A stretch of DNA of 64,000 nucleotides from Pseudomonadota bacterium (GTDB lineage: Bacteria > Pseudomonadota > Gammaproteobacteria > Xanthomonadales > Rhodanobacteraceae). The position numbers and the translations under genes were made by a program. Of the stretch, positions 34,873 to 43,501 are shown piece by piece. The notes under the pieces were generated by a model. That model ran no database searches. It worked only from the letters and a program-made list of their open reading frames with translations, and had not been told where the DNA came from. Position 1 is the stretch's first letter. Every line of letters starts with the position of its first letter. Where the stretch lies: the NCBI GenBank assembly GCA_018240565.1, contig JAFEFO010000045.1:1-64000 (forward strand), written 5' to 3'.

Positions 34873-36075
34873 ATGCTTCGGCCGACACCCAGGTCGATTC
34901 GAATGCAGCAGCTTCTACGCGGTACCGGCAGCACCCGCTTGCAGCGTTGCCTCGCCATGGCGCTATGCGCTGCTGCCGTCATCCCGGCACATGCGACGAT
35001 ACCCAGCACCGAGCGCGACGTATTGACGGCGATGTATGCCAGCACCAACGGCACGGGATGGACCAGCAACACCGGGTGGGGTGACGTCGCCGGCACGGAA
35101 TGCGCCTGGTTCGGCATCACCTGTGACGGCGCCCATGCACATGTCATAGCGATCGACCTGGGCAACAACGATCTCTCCGGCTCACTGCCGCCGATCACGG
35201 CACTGACCGATTTGCAGCGCATCGATGTCGACACCAACCAGCTGAGCGGCGCGATTCCGTCACTGGCGGGACTGTCCTCGCTCGTCTGGGCGGACTTCAG
35301 CCTCAACATCCTCGATGGTCCGCTTCCTGATCTGAGCGGACTGTCCGCGCTGAGCCACTTCGACGCCAGCGGCAATGGGCTGACCGGATCGATTCCGGCG
35401 GATCTGGCCACGCACACGGCATTGGTCTACTTTGACGTGTTCAACAATCAGTTGACCGGAAGCCTGCCAAGCCTCACCGGTCTTGTCGCTTTGCAGGAAT
35501 TCCGCGCCGACAACAATTTTCTGACGGGCCCCATCCCCAGCCTGGGCGGATTGACGGCGTTGCAGACCTTCATTGTCGATTCCAACAGCCAGATCACCGG
35601 CAGTGGCCTGACCGGGTCCATCCCGGATCTCACGGGTCTTGCGAACTTGCAGGATTTCGAGGTTTACAACAATGGCCTGACCGGCAATTTGCCTTCGCTC
35701 GCCGGACTTTCCGCACTGGTGACATTCGATGCTGGCGGCAACTATCTGCAAGGAAGCATCCCGTCGCTTGCCGGGCTCTATGCGTTGCAAAACCTGAATT
35801 TGCAGGGGAACCTGCTTTCCGGCGCAATTCCCGCCCTGACGGACCAGACGGCTCTGCAGAGCATCCTGCTGGGTTCGAATCTGCTGACCGGCACGGTCCC
35901 CGCGCCACCGGCCAGCCTGCAAGCGGGTCAATCCGGACTTTGCCCCAATCCACTCGACATCAACGCCAGTCCTTACGATGCCGCGTGGGACGCGGCGACG
36001 GGAAAATCACCCTGGTGGGGCGGCGGCGTGGGCGCGGCGTGCGACGATGTCATTTTTGACAACGGTTTCGAGTAA
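34873..36075 (+). CDS. Secreted plant-type leucine-rich-repeat protein with C-terminal IF..GFE tail
   Basis: A signal peptide (after MLRPTPRSIRMQQLLRG, hydrophobic LAMALCAAAVIPAHA) is followed by an LRR N-cap of plant type (ERDVLTAMYASTNGTGW; CAWFGITCDG). About nine repeats of the LxxLxxNxLxGxIP form follow (LGNNDLSGSLP, TNQLSGAIPSL, GNGLTGSIPAD). The protein has 400 residues and ends in a Cys-containing cap and DDVIFDNGFE. Such LRRs bind proteins or glycans outside the cell; the ligand is unknown. An alternative start is the ATG at 34903. The last residues match the C-terminus of the PQQ-like protein encoded opposite and, more loosely, that of the beta-helix protein. Confidence 0.85.
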   Translation: MLRPTPRSIRMQQLLRGTGSTRLQRCLAMALCAAAVIPAHATIPSTERDVLTAMYASTNGTGWTSNTGWGDVAGTECAWFGITCDGAHAHVIAIDLGNNDLSGSLPPITALTDLQRIDVDTNQLSGAIPSLAGLSSLVWADFSLNILDGPLPDLSGLSALSHFDASGNGLTGSIPADLATHTALVYFDVFNNQLTGSLPSLTGLVALQEFRADNNFLTGPIPSLGGLTALQTFIVDSNSQITGSGLTGSIPDLTGLANLQDFEVYNNGLTGNLPSLAGLSALVTFDAGGNYLQGSIPSLAGLYALQNLNLQGNLLSGAIPALTDQTALQSILLGSNLLTGTVPAPPASLQAGQSGLCPNPLDINASPYDAAWDAATGKSPWWGGGVGAACDDVIFDNGFE

Positions 36076-36129
36076 TCGCTGCGTCGCGGGTGAACACGAG
36101 CGTACCGTTGCCAGGTTATGCATCCTGCG

Positions 36130-36162
36130 ATGCGCGCGCCGCGTGGATCGCGCCGCGCGCAT
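36130..36162. terminator. Hairpin between convergent genes
   Basis: ATGCGCGCG pairs with CGCGCGCAT (36130-36138, 36154-36162); an inner CGCG/CGCG stem and a TGGAT loop extend it after one mismatch. It lies between the ends of the LRR gene (+) and the PQQ-like gene (-). There is no T-tract, so it may act as a bidirectional barrier or mRNA 3' end protector rather than a classical intrinsic terminator. Confidence 0.45.
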
Positions 36163-36174
36163 GCCAGTGACGGC

Positions 36175-38835
36175 CTATTCGAAGCCGTCGCGGAAAATAT
36201 CGTCCGGAACGATCTGGATGCCGTTGATCGGTGCAGCGCCCGCCGAACCGACGGGCGTCGCGGTCAGCGTGAAGCCCGTGACGTTGGCGCCGAGCGGGAA
36301 CATCACGTAATTTCCGGCAGAATTATTCGCGCGCACGTAGGTGCCACTGAAGTTGGTGTTGGCCGCCTGGATCACGTTGGTGCTGGTCGTGGAAATGCCT
36401 GGCCCACTGATCTGATAGTTACCCGTGCGCGCCGATCCGGTCGCGGCAGCCGCCGCGTACACAAAGACATCGTAACCACCCGCATTGGCGGGCAGGTTCG
36501 TAATTTGCACGGTTGCGTTGCCGCTGGAACTGGAGCCGGGATCAAGATAACAACCCATGAGGCGGAAGTCGCCGGGATTGTCCGGCACATTGGAGTTGGC
36601 CGTCTCGTTGGCAGCACTCCAGCTTCCCCAGGCGCCAGTCGAGGCGCCGGTTTCGTCGATGAGCGATTCCGGAACCGGCAAATCCGAATTCGGCCGCTGG
36701 GCGTACTCGGAGCTGAGCCAATACGGCCGCGCCACGACGCCGGCAACCTCCGCCGGTCCCATGCCGACCACCGTGCAACCCACCGATGTCCAGAACTCCA
36801 TGCTCATCGCGCGCGGCGGGCGCACCACCAACGCAATGCTGGTCGTTTGCGCCAGAGCGCCACTGGTGCCGGTGATCGTCAAGGGGTAAGTGCCGACGGG
36901 CGTGGTCGACGACGTCGTCAGGGTCAACGTCGACGCGGCGGACGCCGCAATGGGATTGCTCGACCAATTCGCCGTCGTTCCCGTCGGCAACCCGCTCACG
37001 CTCAAGGCGATGTTGCCATTGAAACCGCCCACTGCACCGGCCGCGACCGCATAGCTTGGGCTGCCGCCGGGATTGGCCGTGGCCACCGGCCCCGCCTCGA
37101 CCCCGGCGACCGGCACCGTAGCCGTCAGGTTGAACCCCGGTTGGGTCGGCAGCAAGCCGTACACCGAAACAAAGCCGGAGAACGACGCCATGTATACGCG
37201 GCCGTTGGCGACGATTGGCGAGCTGTACTTGGGCAGAAAACCCATGTCGTCGCCCGCCCGTTGGTCGGAATCCCACAACACCGTGCCCAGGTTGTCGGCA
37301 TCGAAGGCGCGCAACAGACCGCGCATGAGCCCCAATTCGCCGTCGACGTTGGCGTAACCGGTGTAGTTGAAATCGGGGGTCGCGGCCCAGACGATGCCGC
37401 TGCCGGCCGTACTGCCGTTCGCCGACAAGGTGATGACCCCGCCGCCACTCGCTCCGGTCGTGAACGTACTTTGCGAAACCGGACCGTCGTTGGGCTGGCT
37501 CGGATTGGTATCGAAGGTCGCGCCGTTGAAATGGTAGGCATTCAGGTAGTCCTGGTCGGCCCACACATACAGCCACGGCCCAAGGCCGCCACTACGGTTC
37601 CAGTACACCGGGCTGCCGGCGCGGATGGCGGTTTCGGAAGCGTAGTTCAACGGATTCACGACAATGGTTTGCTCGATCCCACTATTGCCGCCGCTCTCGC
37701 CGCCGAGGCTGGTCGTCGAGGTGAGGTACAACTGGCTTTGCTTGCCGCCGCCGATGATCAGCGGCGTGCCCGGGATCAGCACGGGACCGGCGGACCCCAG
37801 ATCGACATCGCCGTCATTGAGTTCGCTCCAGTCGGACGGCGTGAACCAGTCGAGCACGGGCAGGATTCCGGCATTCGGCGTGCCCAGCTTGATGAACGAT
37901 TCGCCGAAGTTGGTCACATGGTTGTCCCATCCGCCATTGGCCGTGGCGTAGTACACGTTTCCGGACGCGTCGATCGCCGGCGCGCGGCCGGCCATCCAGA
38001 TGCCGCCTTCGGTGGCGTTCGGCGTGATGCACAAGACTCCCGTGCGCAGCAGCGTGGTCTCGTCGTAGGACATCACCCAACCGTGGTAGCCGTGCAGGTC
38101 CTCGTGCGAGGCCCAAGCGATGTAAATCTGTCCGTTGGCAAGCGCGAGGCCCGCGCGCTGATGCGAAACCATCGGATCGAACACGACCGTGGTGCCACCG
38201 TCACCGGTGCCGCTGACCGCGCCCTGGATCGTCGCCGGGCTGCCGGATTTCTCCGCGCCGGTGCGGATGTCCAGCGCATGCAGGCGCTGCACATAGACGC
38301 CGTTTTCCTTGGTGCGCGCCAGCAGGTACATCGTCTGGTTGCCCAGATCGATCACCGGCGTGCTTTCGATGCCGACCGTGCCGACGATGTTGCCATCGTT
38401 GGAGGCCGGGTGGCCGTTCGGCACATAGGTGAGATCCACGATCGGCACCGCGCCCACGCCCGCCGCCGGATTGCGCAGGTCGCGTTGCCACACCAGCGTG
38501 GTGGAATCGGCATCGAAGGCATGCACGACATCGTTCATGGTGACGACGTAGAGCACATTGCGCACACCGAGCCCGGTGTTTACGTTTTGCACGTACAGCG
38601 GCTGCGCTTGTATTGCGCCGTCCACCGCATAGCTCCACAGCTTGCCAAAATTTCCGGTATTGACGTTGGCGGTGGTAAGTGTGGTTTCGTTCAGATTGGC
38701 GCCAGTGCGGTTGTTGTCATAGCGATCGGTCAGCACATTCGCGGCCACGCAGCTGGCACAGGTCGACACGCCCATCAACAATGCTGCTGCCAACGCAGCG
38801 ACCTTTCGGAGCGACGAGGAACAATCTGTATGCAT
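36175..38835 (-). CDS. Secreted PQQ-like beta-propeller protein with Ig-like and C-terminal domains, IF..GFE tail
   Basis: An 886-residue exported protein with a signal peptide (KVAALAAALLMGVSTCASCVAA). A propeller of PQQ/WD-like repeats spans about 35-590 (LTDRYDNNRTGANLNETTLT at the start; VVHAFDADSTTLVWQRDL; PAIDASGNVYYATANGGWDN). A bacterial Ig-like unit at about 605-700 has the pattern VSGLPTGTTANWS. The C-terminal beta domain ends VPDDIFRDGFE. No PQQ-dehydrogenase cysteine pair or heme site is evident, so it is probably a binding or structural protein. I chose the ATG at 38835 just before the signal peptide; its ribosome binding site is weak. It is divergent from the beta-helix gene. 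Confidence 0.82.
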   Translation of the reverse strand: MHTDCSSSLRKVAALAAALLMGVSTCASCVAANVLTDRYDNNRTGANLNETTLTTANVNTGNFGKLWSYAVDGAIQAQPLYVQNVNTGLGVRNVLYVVTMNDVVHAFDADSTTLVWQRDLRNPAAGVGAVPIVDLTYVPNGHPASNDGNIVGTVGIESTPVIDLGNQTMYLLARTKENGVYVQRLHALDIRTGAEKSGSPATIQGAVSGTGDGGTTVVFDPMVSHQRAGLALANGQIYIAWASHEDLHGYHGWVMSYDETTLLRTGVLCITPNATEGGIWMAGRAPAIDASGNVYYATANGGWDNHVTNFGESFIKLGTPNAGILPVLDWFTPSDWSELNDGDVDLGSAGPVLIPGTPLIIGGGKQSQLYLTSTTSLGGESGGNSGIEQTIVVNPLNYASETAIRAGSPVYWNRSGGLGPWLYVWADQDYLNAYHFNGATFDTNPSQPNDGPVSQSTFTTGASGGGVITLSANGSTAGSGIVWAATPDFNYTGYANVDGELGLMRGLLRAFDADNLGTVLWDSDQRAGDDMGFLPKYSSPIVANGRVYMASFSGFVSVYGLLPTQPGFNLTATVPVAGVEAGPVATANPGGSPSYAVAAGAVGGFNGNIALSVSGLPTGTTANWSSNPIAASAASTLTLTTSSTTPVGTYPLTITGTSGALAQTTSIALVVRPPRAMSMEFWTSVGCTVVGMGPAEVAGVVARPYWLSSEYAQRPNSDLPVPESLIDETGASTGAWGSWSAANETANSNVPDNPGDFRLMGCYLDPGSSSSGNATVQITNLPANAGGYDVFVYAAAAATGSARTGNYQISGPGISTTSTNVIQAANTNFSGTYVRANNSAGNYVMFPLGANVTGFTLTATPVGSAGAAPINGIQIVPDDIFRDGFE

Positions 38836-39263
38836 GGTATGGGGGTCCCAGAATGGGTTACCGATGGGCGGCGCATGCCGCCCGGGCGGAAGCAGCCGGC
38901 AGGGTCGCAGGATACGCTGCAAATTACGATTCTGCAGGGCAGCGCCGGATTTGGCAACTTGCATGTTGCGCCGCAGCAATTACAATACGCGGCCCGTCGT
39001 ATTCGCGATCGCTTGGCGGCGGCGTGACGCACGTCACGTTGCACTTCACGTTTTGTCCCTCTTCCGCCTGCGCGTGCACTGAATTGTGACCGCTCGCACA
39101 ACGACGACGCGTTGTCAACCGCAGAATCGGCTGCGATTTCGCCGTACCTGAAGCCAATACCCACTCCCGCCGCGCAAACTTCGCCGAGCGGGTCTGCAAA
39201 ATGCAAGGGAGTGCATGCACAACCGCCGCCGGCACCGCTCGCGGCCTGCATAGACCAATCACC
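38836..39263. other. Divergent intergenic region between two secreted-protein genes
   Basis: This 428-bp stretch holds no supported gene. It carries the GTGA-N6-TCAC dyad and presumably the promoters of both flanking genes. Frames running through it are extensions of the flanking genes or shadows. Confidence 0.5.
39023..39038. promoter_or_regulatory. CRP/Clp-like binding site
   Basis: The sequence C-GTGA-CGCACG-TCAC-G is a GTGA-N6-TCAC dyad, the core of CRP sites and of Clp sites in Xanthomonas. It lies about 190 bp upstream of the PQQ-like start and 225 bp upstream of the beta-helix start. Clp-type regulators commonly control secreted enzymes and exopolysaccharide in this order, so the site fits its context. 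Only the sequence match supports it. Confidence 0.45.
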
Positions 39264-41036
39264 ATGCAATACCGCAACAACCCGCAAATTCCCAAGTCAT
39301 CCGTTGTCTTGCGTGCCTTGCTTTTGCTCCTGGTCCTCATCGGACTCGGCATCGCACCAGCCGCTTTTGCCAATACCTTTTACGTTCGTACCGACGGCGG
39401 CACCGCAGCGCAGTGCACCGGCCTCGCCAATGCGCCCTACCCCGGCACCGGCAGCAACCAGGCCTGCGCGTGGGCAAACCCGATGGTCGCACTGCCGCCG
39501 CCACTGTACGGTGGCAAGCCGCAACCGCGAATCGCCGGTGGCGACACACTGCTGATCGGACCTGGCCAGTACATGATCGGCCTGGGCGCGCCTGGCGCCG
39601 ACAATTGCAATACCGGCGCCCTCGGCAGTTGCATGCTGGCGCCGGTGCCAAGCGGCCCCAGCGCTGCGCAGCCGACGCGTGTGCTGGGCACGGTGTGCAC
39701 TGCCGGTCAGCAACCCCAATTGTGGGGCAACCGTGGCCCCTACAGCATGGTCAACCTGACCAGCAGCTCCAACGTCGAGGTCGGTTGCCTGGAAATCACC
39801 GATCACAGCTCCTGCGTCGTCAACCACTGCTCGATGGCCGGTACCTGCAAAGGCCAGATCAATGTCTGCAAGTCCACGGATCCATTTGCACAAAATGGCA
39901 TCGTCGGCAGCGACAGCCAGAGCGTGAGCCTGCACGATCTGAACATCCACGGCATGGGCAACGAGGGCGTGCGCGCCGGACGACTGACGAACTGGAGCAT
40001 GCAGCGCATGCGCATCGTCGGCAACGGATTCGCCGGTTGGGACAACGACATCCGCAACGGCATATCCACCGCCGATACGTCCAATCACGGCACCATCAGC
40101 TTCACCAATGTCGAAATCGGTTTCAACGGCTGCGGCGAAACCTGGCCCGGCCTGCAGATTTTCGGCTGCTGGGGCCAGAATGAAGGTGGCTACGGCGACG
40201 GCCTGGGTACCGGCCCCACCAGCGGGAATTGGGTTTTCGAAAGCGTGTATGTGCACCACAACACCCAGGACGGGCTCGATTTGCTGTATGCAGACGGCAC
40301 GGGCAGCATCAGCATGGATCGCGTGCACGCCGAAGGCAACGCCGGCAACCAGCTCAAGGTCGCGGGCGCCACCACCATCACCAACTCCGTGGTCATCGGC
40401 GACTGTTCCTACTTCTCGCAGCCATGGAGCCAGGGCAGCGGCAACATGCAACTCAGCGACGACTGCCGTGCCGGCGGCGACGCCATCGCAATGCTTGCCG
40501 GCAACGACCAGCACCCCGGCGAATCTTCCAGCATCAACCATGTCGTCACCAGCACGATCAAGAACAACACGATCATCGGTGAAGGCAACGGCCTGATCAT
40601 GCTGTCACGCGGCAACCCGGTCTCGACCGTCAACTTCGTCAGCAATGTCCTGTACGGCACCACCAACTGGCAGCTCGCACGGAGCGGGTATCCCGAACTG
40701 GCCGGCGGGATCTACTACTACGCGACCACCGGCTATTCCGCACCCACCATGAACTATGCGGGCAATCTTTTCTGGAACGTCAAGAACGGCCAGTGTCCGT
40801 CCGGCAGCCTGTGCAAGGATCCGCAGTTCACCGTATCCAGCGTTTACGCCTTCAATCCGCTGCCGATGCCGACCAGTCCGTTGATTGGCTCGGCAACTGC
40901 GGCGAACAGCACGACCGTGGACTTCCGCGGTTACCTGCGCCCGTCATCGGTCGATGGCCTGACCGGTTACGACATCGGCGCGATCCAATATCAGGGCATG
41001 GCCGACAACCGGATCTTCCAGAGCAACTTCGACTGA
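39264..41036 (+). CDS. Secreted right-handed beta-helix protein with C-terminal IF..NFD tail
   Basis: The 590-residue protein has a signal peptide (VVLRALLLLLVLIGLGIAPAAFA). A disulfide-rich N-terminal part follows (FYVRTDGGTAAQCTGLANAP), then parallel beta-helix coils (NVEVGCLEITDHSSC; VSLHDLNIHGMGNEGVRAGR; VHHNTQDGLDLLYADGTGS). The end region (DFRGYLRPSSVDGLTGYDIGAIQYQG) resembles choice-of-anchor Q-type domains, and the last residues are ADNRIFQSNFD. Such folds occur in pectate-lyase-like and polysaccharide-binding proteins; no catalytic set is recognised. A paralogue is encoded convergently just downstream. Confidence 0.82.
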   Translation: MQYRNNPQIPKSSVVLRALLLLLVLIGLGIAPAAFANTFYVRTDGGTAAQCTGLANAPYPGTGSNQACAWANPMVALPPPLYGGKPQPRIAGGDTLLIGPGQYMIGLGAPGADNCNTGALGSCMLAPVPSGPSAAQPTRVLGTVCTAGQQPQLWGNRGPYSMVNLTSSSNVEVGCLEITDHSSCVVNHCSMAGTCKGQINVCKSTDPFAQNGIVGSDSQSVSLHDLNIHGMGNEGVRAGRLTNWSMQRMRIVGNGFAGWDNDIRNGISTADTSNHGTISFTNVEIGFNGCGETWPGLQIFGCWGQNEGGYGDGLGTGPTSGNWVFESVYVHHNTQDGLDLLYADGTGSISMDRVHAEGNAGNQLKVAGATTITNSVVIGDCSYFSQPWSQGSGNMQLSDDCRAGGDAIAMLAGNDQHPGESSSINHVVTSTIKNNTIIGEGNGLIMLSRGNPVSTVNFVSNVLYGTTNWQLARSGYPELAGGIYYYATTGYSAPTMNYAGNLFWNVKNGQCPSGSLCKDPQFTVSSVYAFNPLPMPTSPLIGSATAANSTTVDFRGYLRPSSVDGLTGYDIGAIQYQGMADNRIFQSNFD

Positions 41037-41109
41037 CGCGGTGCGCTGTCGCGCCAGTCGCCGCAGTGAACCGGGTAGTGCGTGAACGCCATTGGTACCG
41101 ACGCGTGGC

Positions 41110-42696
41110 TCAATCGCCGTCGGTATCGCGCAGCAATACTTGTGCGGCACGACACGCCTCGTGCAAGCGTGGGTGCGCGGCAGCGTCCGGACACGAAGCC
41201 AACGCCGCTGCGGTCTGCTTGACATTGCGCAGGCGATTGCCGCTCGCCTGGATCGTGCCCTTGCTCTCGTACAGGTACCAGGCACAGGCGAGCCGGGTTG
41301 GGTCGTCCCAGCGCGGCTGACCGGTCAACGTGTTGTCGACGATTTTCAGGATCGCCGTCGGCCCACCGCGCGCGCCGGTGATCAAGCATCCGCCCTGGCC
41401 GGTAATGGTGTTGTTGCGGATCTGCGTGGTCTTCCCATCGATCAACCCCACCGCGATCGCATCACCCGCGGCGCGGCAGGCATCGCTGCCTTGCATGTCG
41501 CCAGCGCCGACATGCTGCGCGTCGGAAAAATAGGCGCAATTCCCGTTGACCTGCGAATTCTCGATCAACGCCGTGCCCGACACCTTGAGTTGGTTGCCGG
41601 CATTGCCCTCGGCGCGAACGCGGTTCATGGTCACGCTCCCGCTGCCATCGGCGTAAAGCAGGTCCAGACCATCCTGCGTGTTGTGGTGTGCGTAGACATC
41701 CTCGAACACCCACTTGCCGCCGGTGCGTCCGGTACCCAGGCCGTCGCCATAGCCGCCTTCTTCCTGGCCCCAGCAGCCGAAGATCTGCAGACCCGGATAG
41801 CGTTCGCCGCAACCGTTGTAGCCGATCTCGACATGGCGGAATGCCAGCGTGCCGTGATTGGACGTATCGGCCTTGCGGTCGCCGTTGCTGATATCGCCAT
41901 CCCAACCGGCGAAGCCGTTGCCAACGATGCGCACCCGTTCGACCGTCCAGTCGGTCAGGCGCCCCGCGCGCACGCCATCGTTGGCGAGGCCATGGATTGC
42001 CAGATCATGCAGGGCGACATCGTGCGAGTCGGAAGCAACCAGCCCGTTCTCCGCCCACGGCCCATACGGATAGCGCTCGCGTTCGCAGCGCGCGATCTCG
42101 CCTTTGCAGGCGCCCTCCGTTGCACAATGATTTTCGATACAGGAACTATGATCGGTGATCTCCAGGCAACCTACCTCGACATTTGAACTGCCGGTCAAAT
42201 CCAGTACCGCATACGCACGCTGCGTTCCCCACAACTGGGGCGGCGCCTTGCAATCCGCGCCAAGAATGCGCGTGGGTCGTTGCGCCGAGGGGCCGCTCGG
42301 CACGGGCGCCATCGTGCACGCGTAGGCGGAACTCGACGTGCAGCTGCCCGCACCCGGCCCACCAAACCCGATCATGTACTGCCCGGGTCCGATCAACAGG
42401 GTGTCGCCACCGCGCATGCGCGGAACGGCGGTCGCGCCGTAGGTCGGCGGCGGCGGCAGTGCGATCATCGGGCTGGACCAGGCGCAGGCCAGATGCTTGC
42501 CGCGCCCTGGCCAGGCGCGGTCGACGCGGCCATTGCACTGCGTCGCATCGCCGCCATCGGCCCGGACATACCAGGTGACGGGCGCCGACAATCTTGGCGC
42601 GGTATGCGCCTGGGCCAGGCCCGCGACCAATGCCAACCCGGCCACGGCGCCAAGGCATCGGTACGCTGAGGCGCGGTTGCGCAGACTGATTTGCAC
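41110..42696 (-). CDS. Secreted right-handed beta-helix protein, paralogue of the neighbouring gene, no C-terminal tail
   Basis: The 528-residue protein aligns with its neighbour over most of its length: WYVRADGGDATQCNG, GGDTLLIGPGQYMIG, SSNVEVGCLEITDHSSC, GVRAGRLTDWTVERVRIVGN and AHHNTQDGLDLLYADGSGS are nearly shared. It lacks the GYDIGAIQY segment and the IF..F terminal motif, ending in RDTDGD instead. The start is GTG at 42696 with GGAG eight bases upstream, giving a signal peptide that ends AGLAQA. Function unknown; presumably the same ligand class but a different final location. Confidence 0.82.
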   Translation of the reverse strand: MQISLRNRASAYRCLGAVAGLALVAGLAQAHTAPRLSAPVTWYVRADGGDATQCNGRVDRAWPGRGKHLACAWSSPMIALPPPPTYGATAVPRMRGGDTLLIGPGQYMIGFGGPGAGSCTSSSAYACTMAPVPSGPSAQRPTRILGADCKAPPQLWGTQRAYAVLDLTGSSNVEVGCLEITDHSSCIENHCATEGACKGEIARCERERYPYGPWAENGLVASDSHDVALHDLAIHGLANDGVRAGRLTDWTVERVRIVGNGFAGWDGDISNGDRKADTSNHGTLAFRHVEIGYNGCGERYPGLQIFGCWGQEEGGYGDGLGTGRTGGKWVFEDVYAHHNTQDGLDLLYADGSGSVTMNRVRAEGNAGNQLKVSGTALIENSQVNGNCAYFSDAQHVGAGDMQGSDACRAAGDAIAVGLIDGKTTQIRNNTITGQGGCLITGARGGPTAILKIVDNTLTGQPRWDDPTRLACAWYLYESKGTIQASGNRLRNVKQTAAALASCPDAAAHPRLHEACRAAQVLLRDTDGD

Positions 42697-42727
42697 CCGT
42701 TCTTCTCCACCTGCTTCGTGGATGATA

Positions 42728-43498
42728 CTAGGCATGAACCGGCGGTTTTGCATCCGCGCGACCACGCCAAGCCAACCAGTGGTAATAGACCAGACCGACC
42801 CATTCATGCAGCGCCTGCTCGGTCTTGATCGCAGCGCCGGCCTGCGGCAACAGATAGCCGGGCAGTCCGAACGCAACGAAGCGGCGATCGGTCGGGAACG
42901 GGCACACGGTAAAACCGGCATGTTCCAGGGCAAATTCCGCGCGCGGCATGTGCATCGCGGAGGTCACCAGCGTCACCGGCCCCGGCGGCAGCAATTTGGC
43001 GACACTTTGCGCATTTTCCCAGGTGTTGGCGGAAGTCGTCTCGATGCGGATCGCCTGTGGCGGCACGGCAAGCGTGATGGCGAAGCCACGCATCAGTGCG
43101 CTGTCGGCCGGGGCACCGAAAAACGCCGGACCGCCGGCGATGACCAACGTCGCGTCCGGCTCACTGCGCCACAGCGCCACCGCCGCAAGTGTCCGACGCA
43201 AGCTCGCCAGTGTGAGCGCAGCAAAATCGTCGAGGTTCCTGGCGGCGCGGTCCGAACCGCCAGCCAGCACCACGATGGTGGCGTGCGCGTGTGCCGCGCA
43301 GTTCGCGTTTTCCGGTACACGGTTCTCCAGGGGGGCAACCAGCAGGTTCGCGCCGAGCGGCATGGCGCCGAGGACACCGGCCAGCGCAAGCGCGGACGCG
43401 AGCGTCAGCACGAATCGACGCCGACGCAAGCACGGCGCGAGCAGGAATCCCAGCGCGGCCAGCAAGACCCATGTGAATGGCGAGAGCAGGAAATGCAT
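42728..43498 (-). CDS. DUF218/YdcF-family membrane protein
   Basis: The protein (256 residues) has two N-terminal hydrophobic segments (FLLSPFTWVLLAALGFLLAP; FVLTLASALALAGVLGAM) and a DUF218 domain: IVVLAGGSDRAARN, ATLVIAGGPAFF, ETTSANTWENA and LVTSAMHMPRAEFAL. ElyC and SanA of this family act in envelope integrity, possibly on undecaprenyl-phosphate use. It is the last gene of the minus-strand biosynthetic block, 3 bp after the GT2 gene, so it may service lipid-carrier recycling for polymer assembly. Confidence 0.85.
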   Translation of the reverse strand: MHFLLSPFTWVLLAALGFLLAPCLRRRRFVLTLASALALAGVLGAMPLGANLLVAPLENRVPENANCAAHAHATIVVLAGGSDRAARNLDDFAALTLASLRRTLAAVALWRSEPDATLVIAGGPAFFGAPADSALMRGFAITLAVPPQAIRIETTSANTWENAQSVAKLLPPGPVTLVTSAMHMPRAEFALEHAGFTVCPFPTDRRFVAFGLPGYLLPQAGAAIKTEQALHEWVGLVYYHWLAWRGRADAKPPVHA

Positions 43499-43501
43499 GG
43501 A

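Noticed and set aside
32645..34888. 747-codon minus-strand frame over the amidotransferase and polymerase genes
   Set aside because: Shadow frame with low-complexity Gln/His/Arg content; the plus strand shows catalytic motifs and membrane helices.
36175..38835. Quinoprotein alcohol dehydrogenase
   Set aside because: The propeller lacks the adjacent cysteine pair, catalytic Asp region and cytochrome motif of PQQ dehydrogenases.
36118..39027. 969-codon plus-strand frame opposite the PQQ-like gene
   Set aside because: No signal peptide, domain or ribosome binding site; the minus strand encodes a clear propeller protein with signal peptide and shared C-terminal tail.
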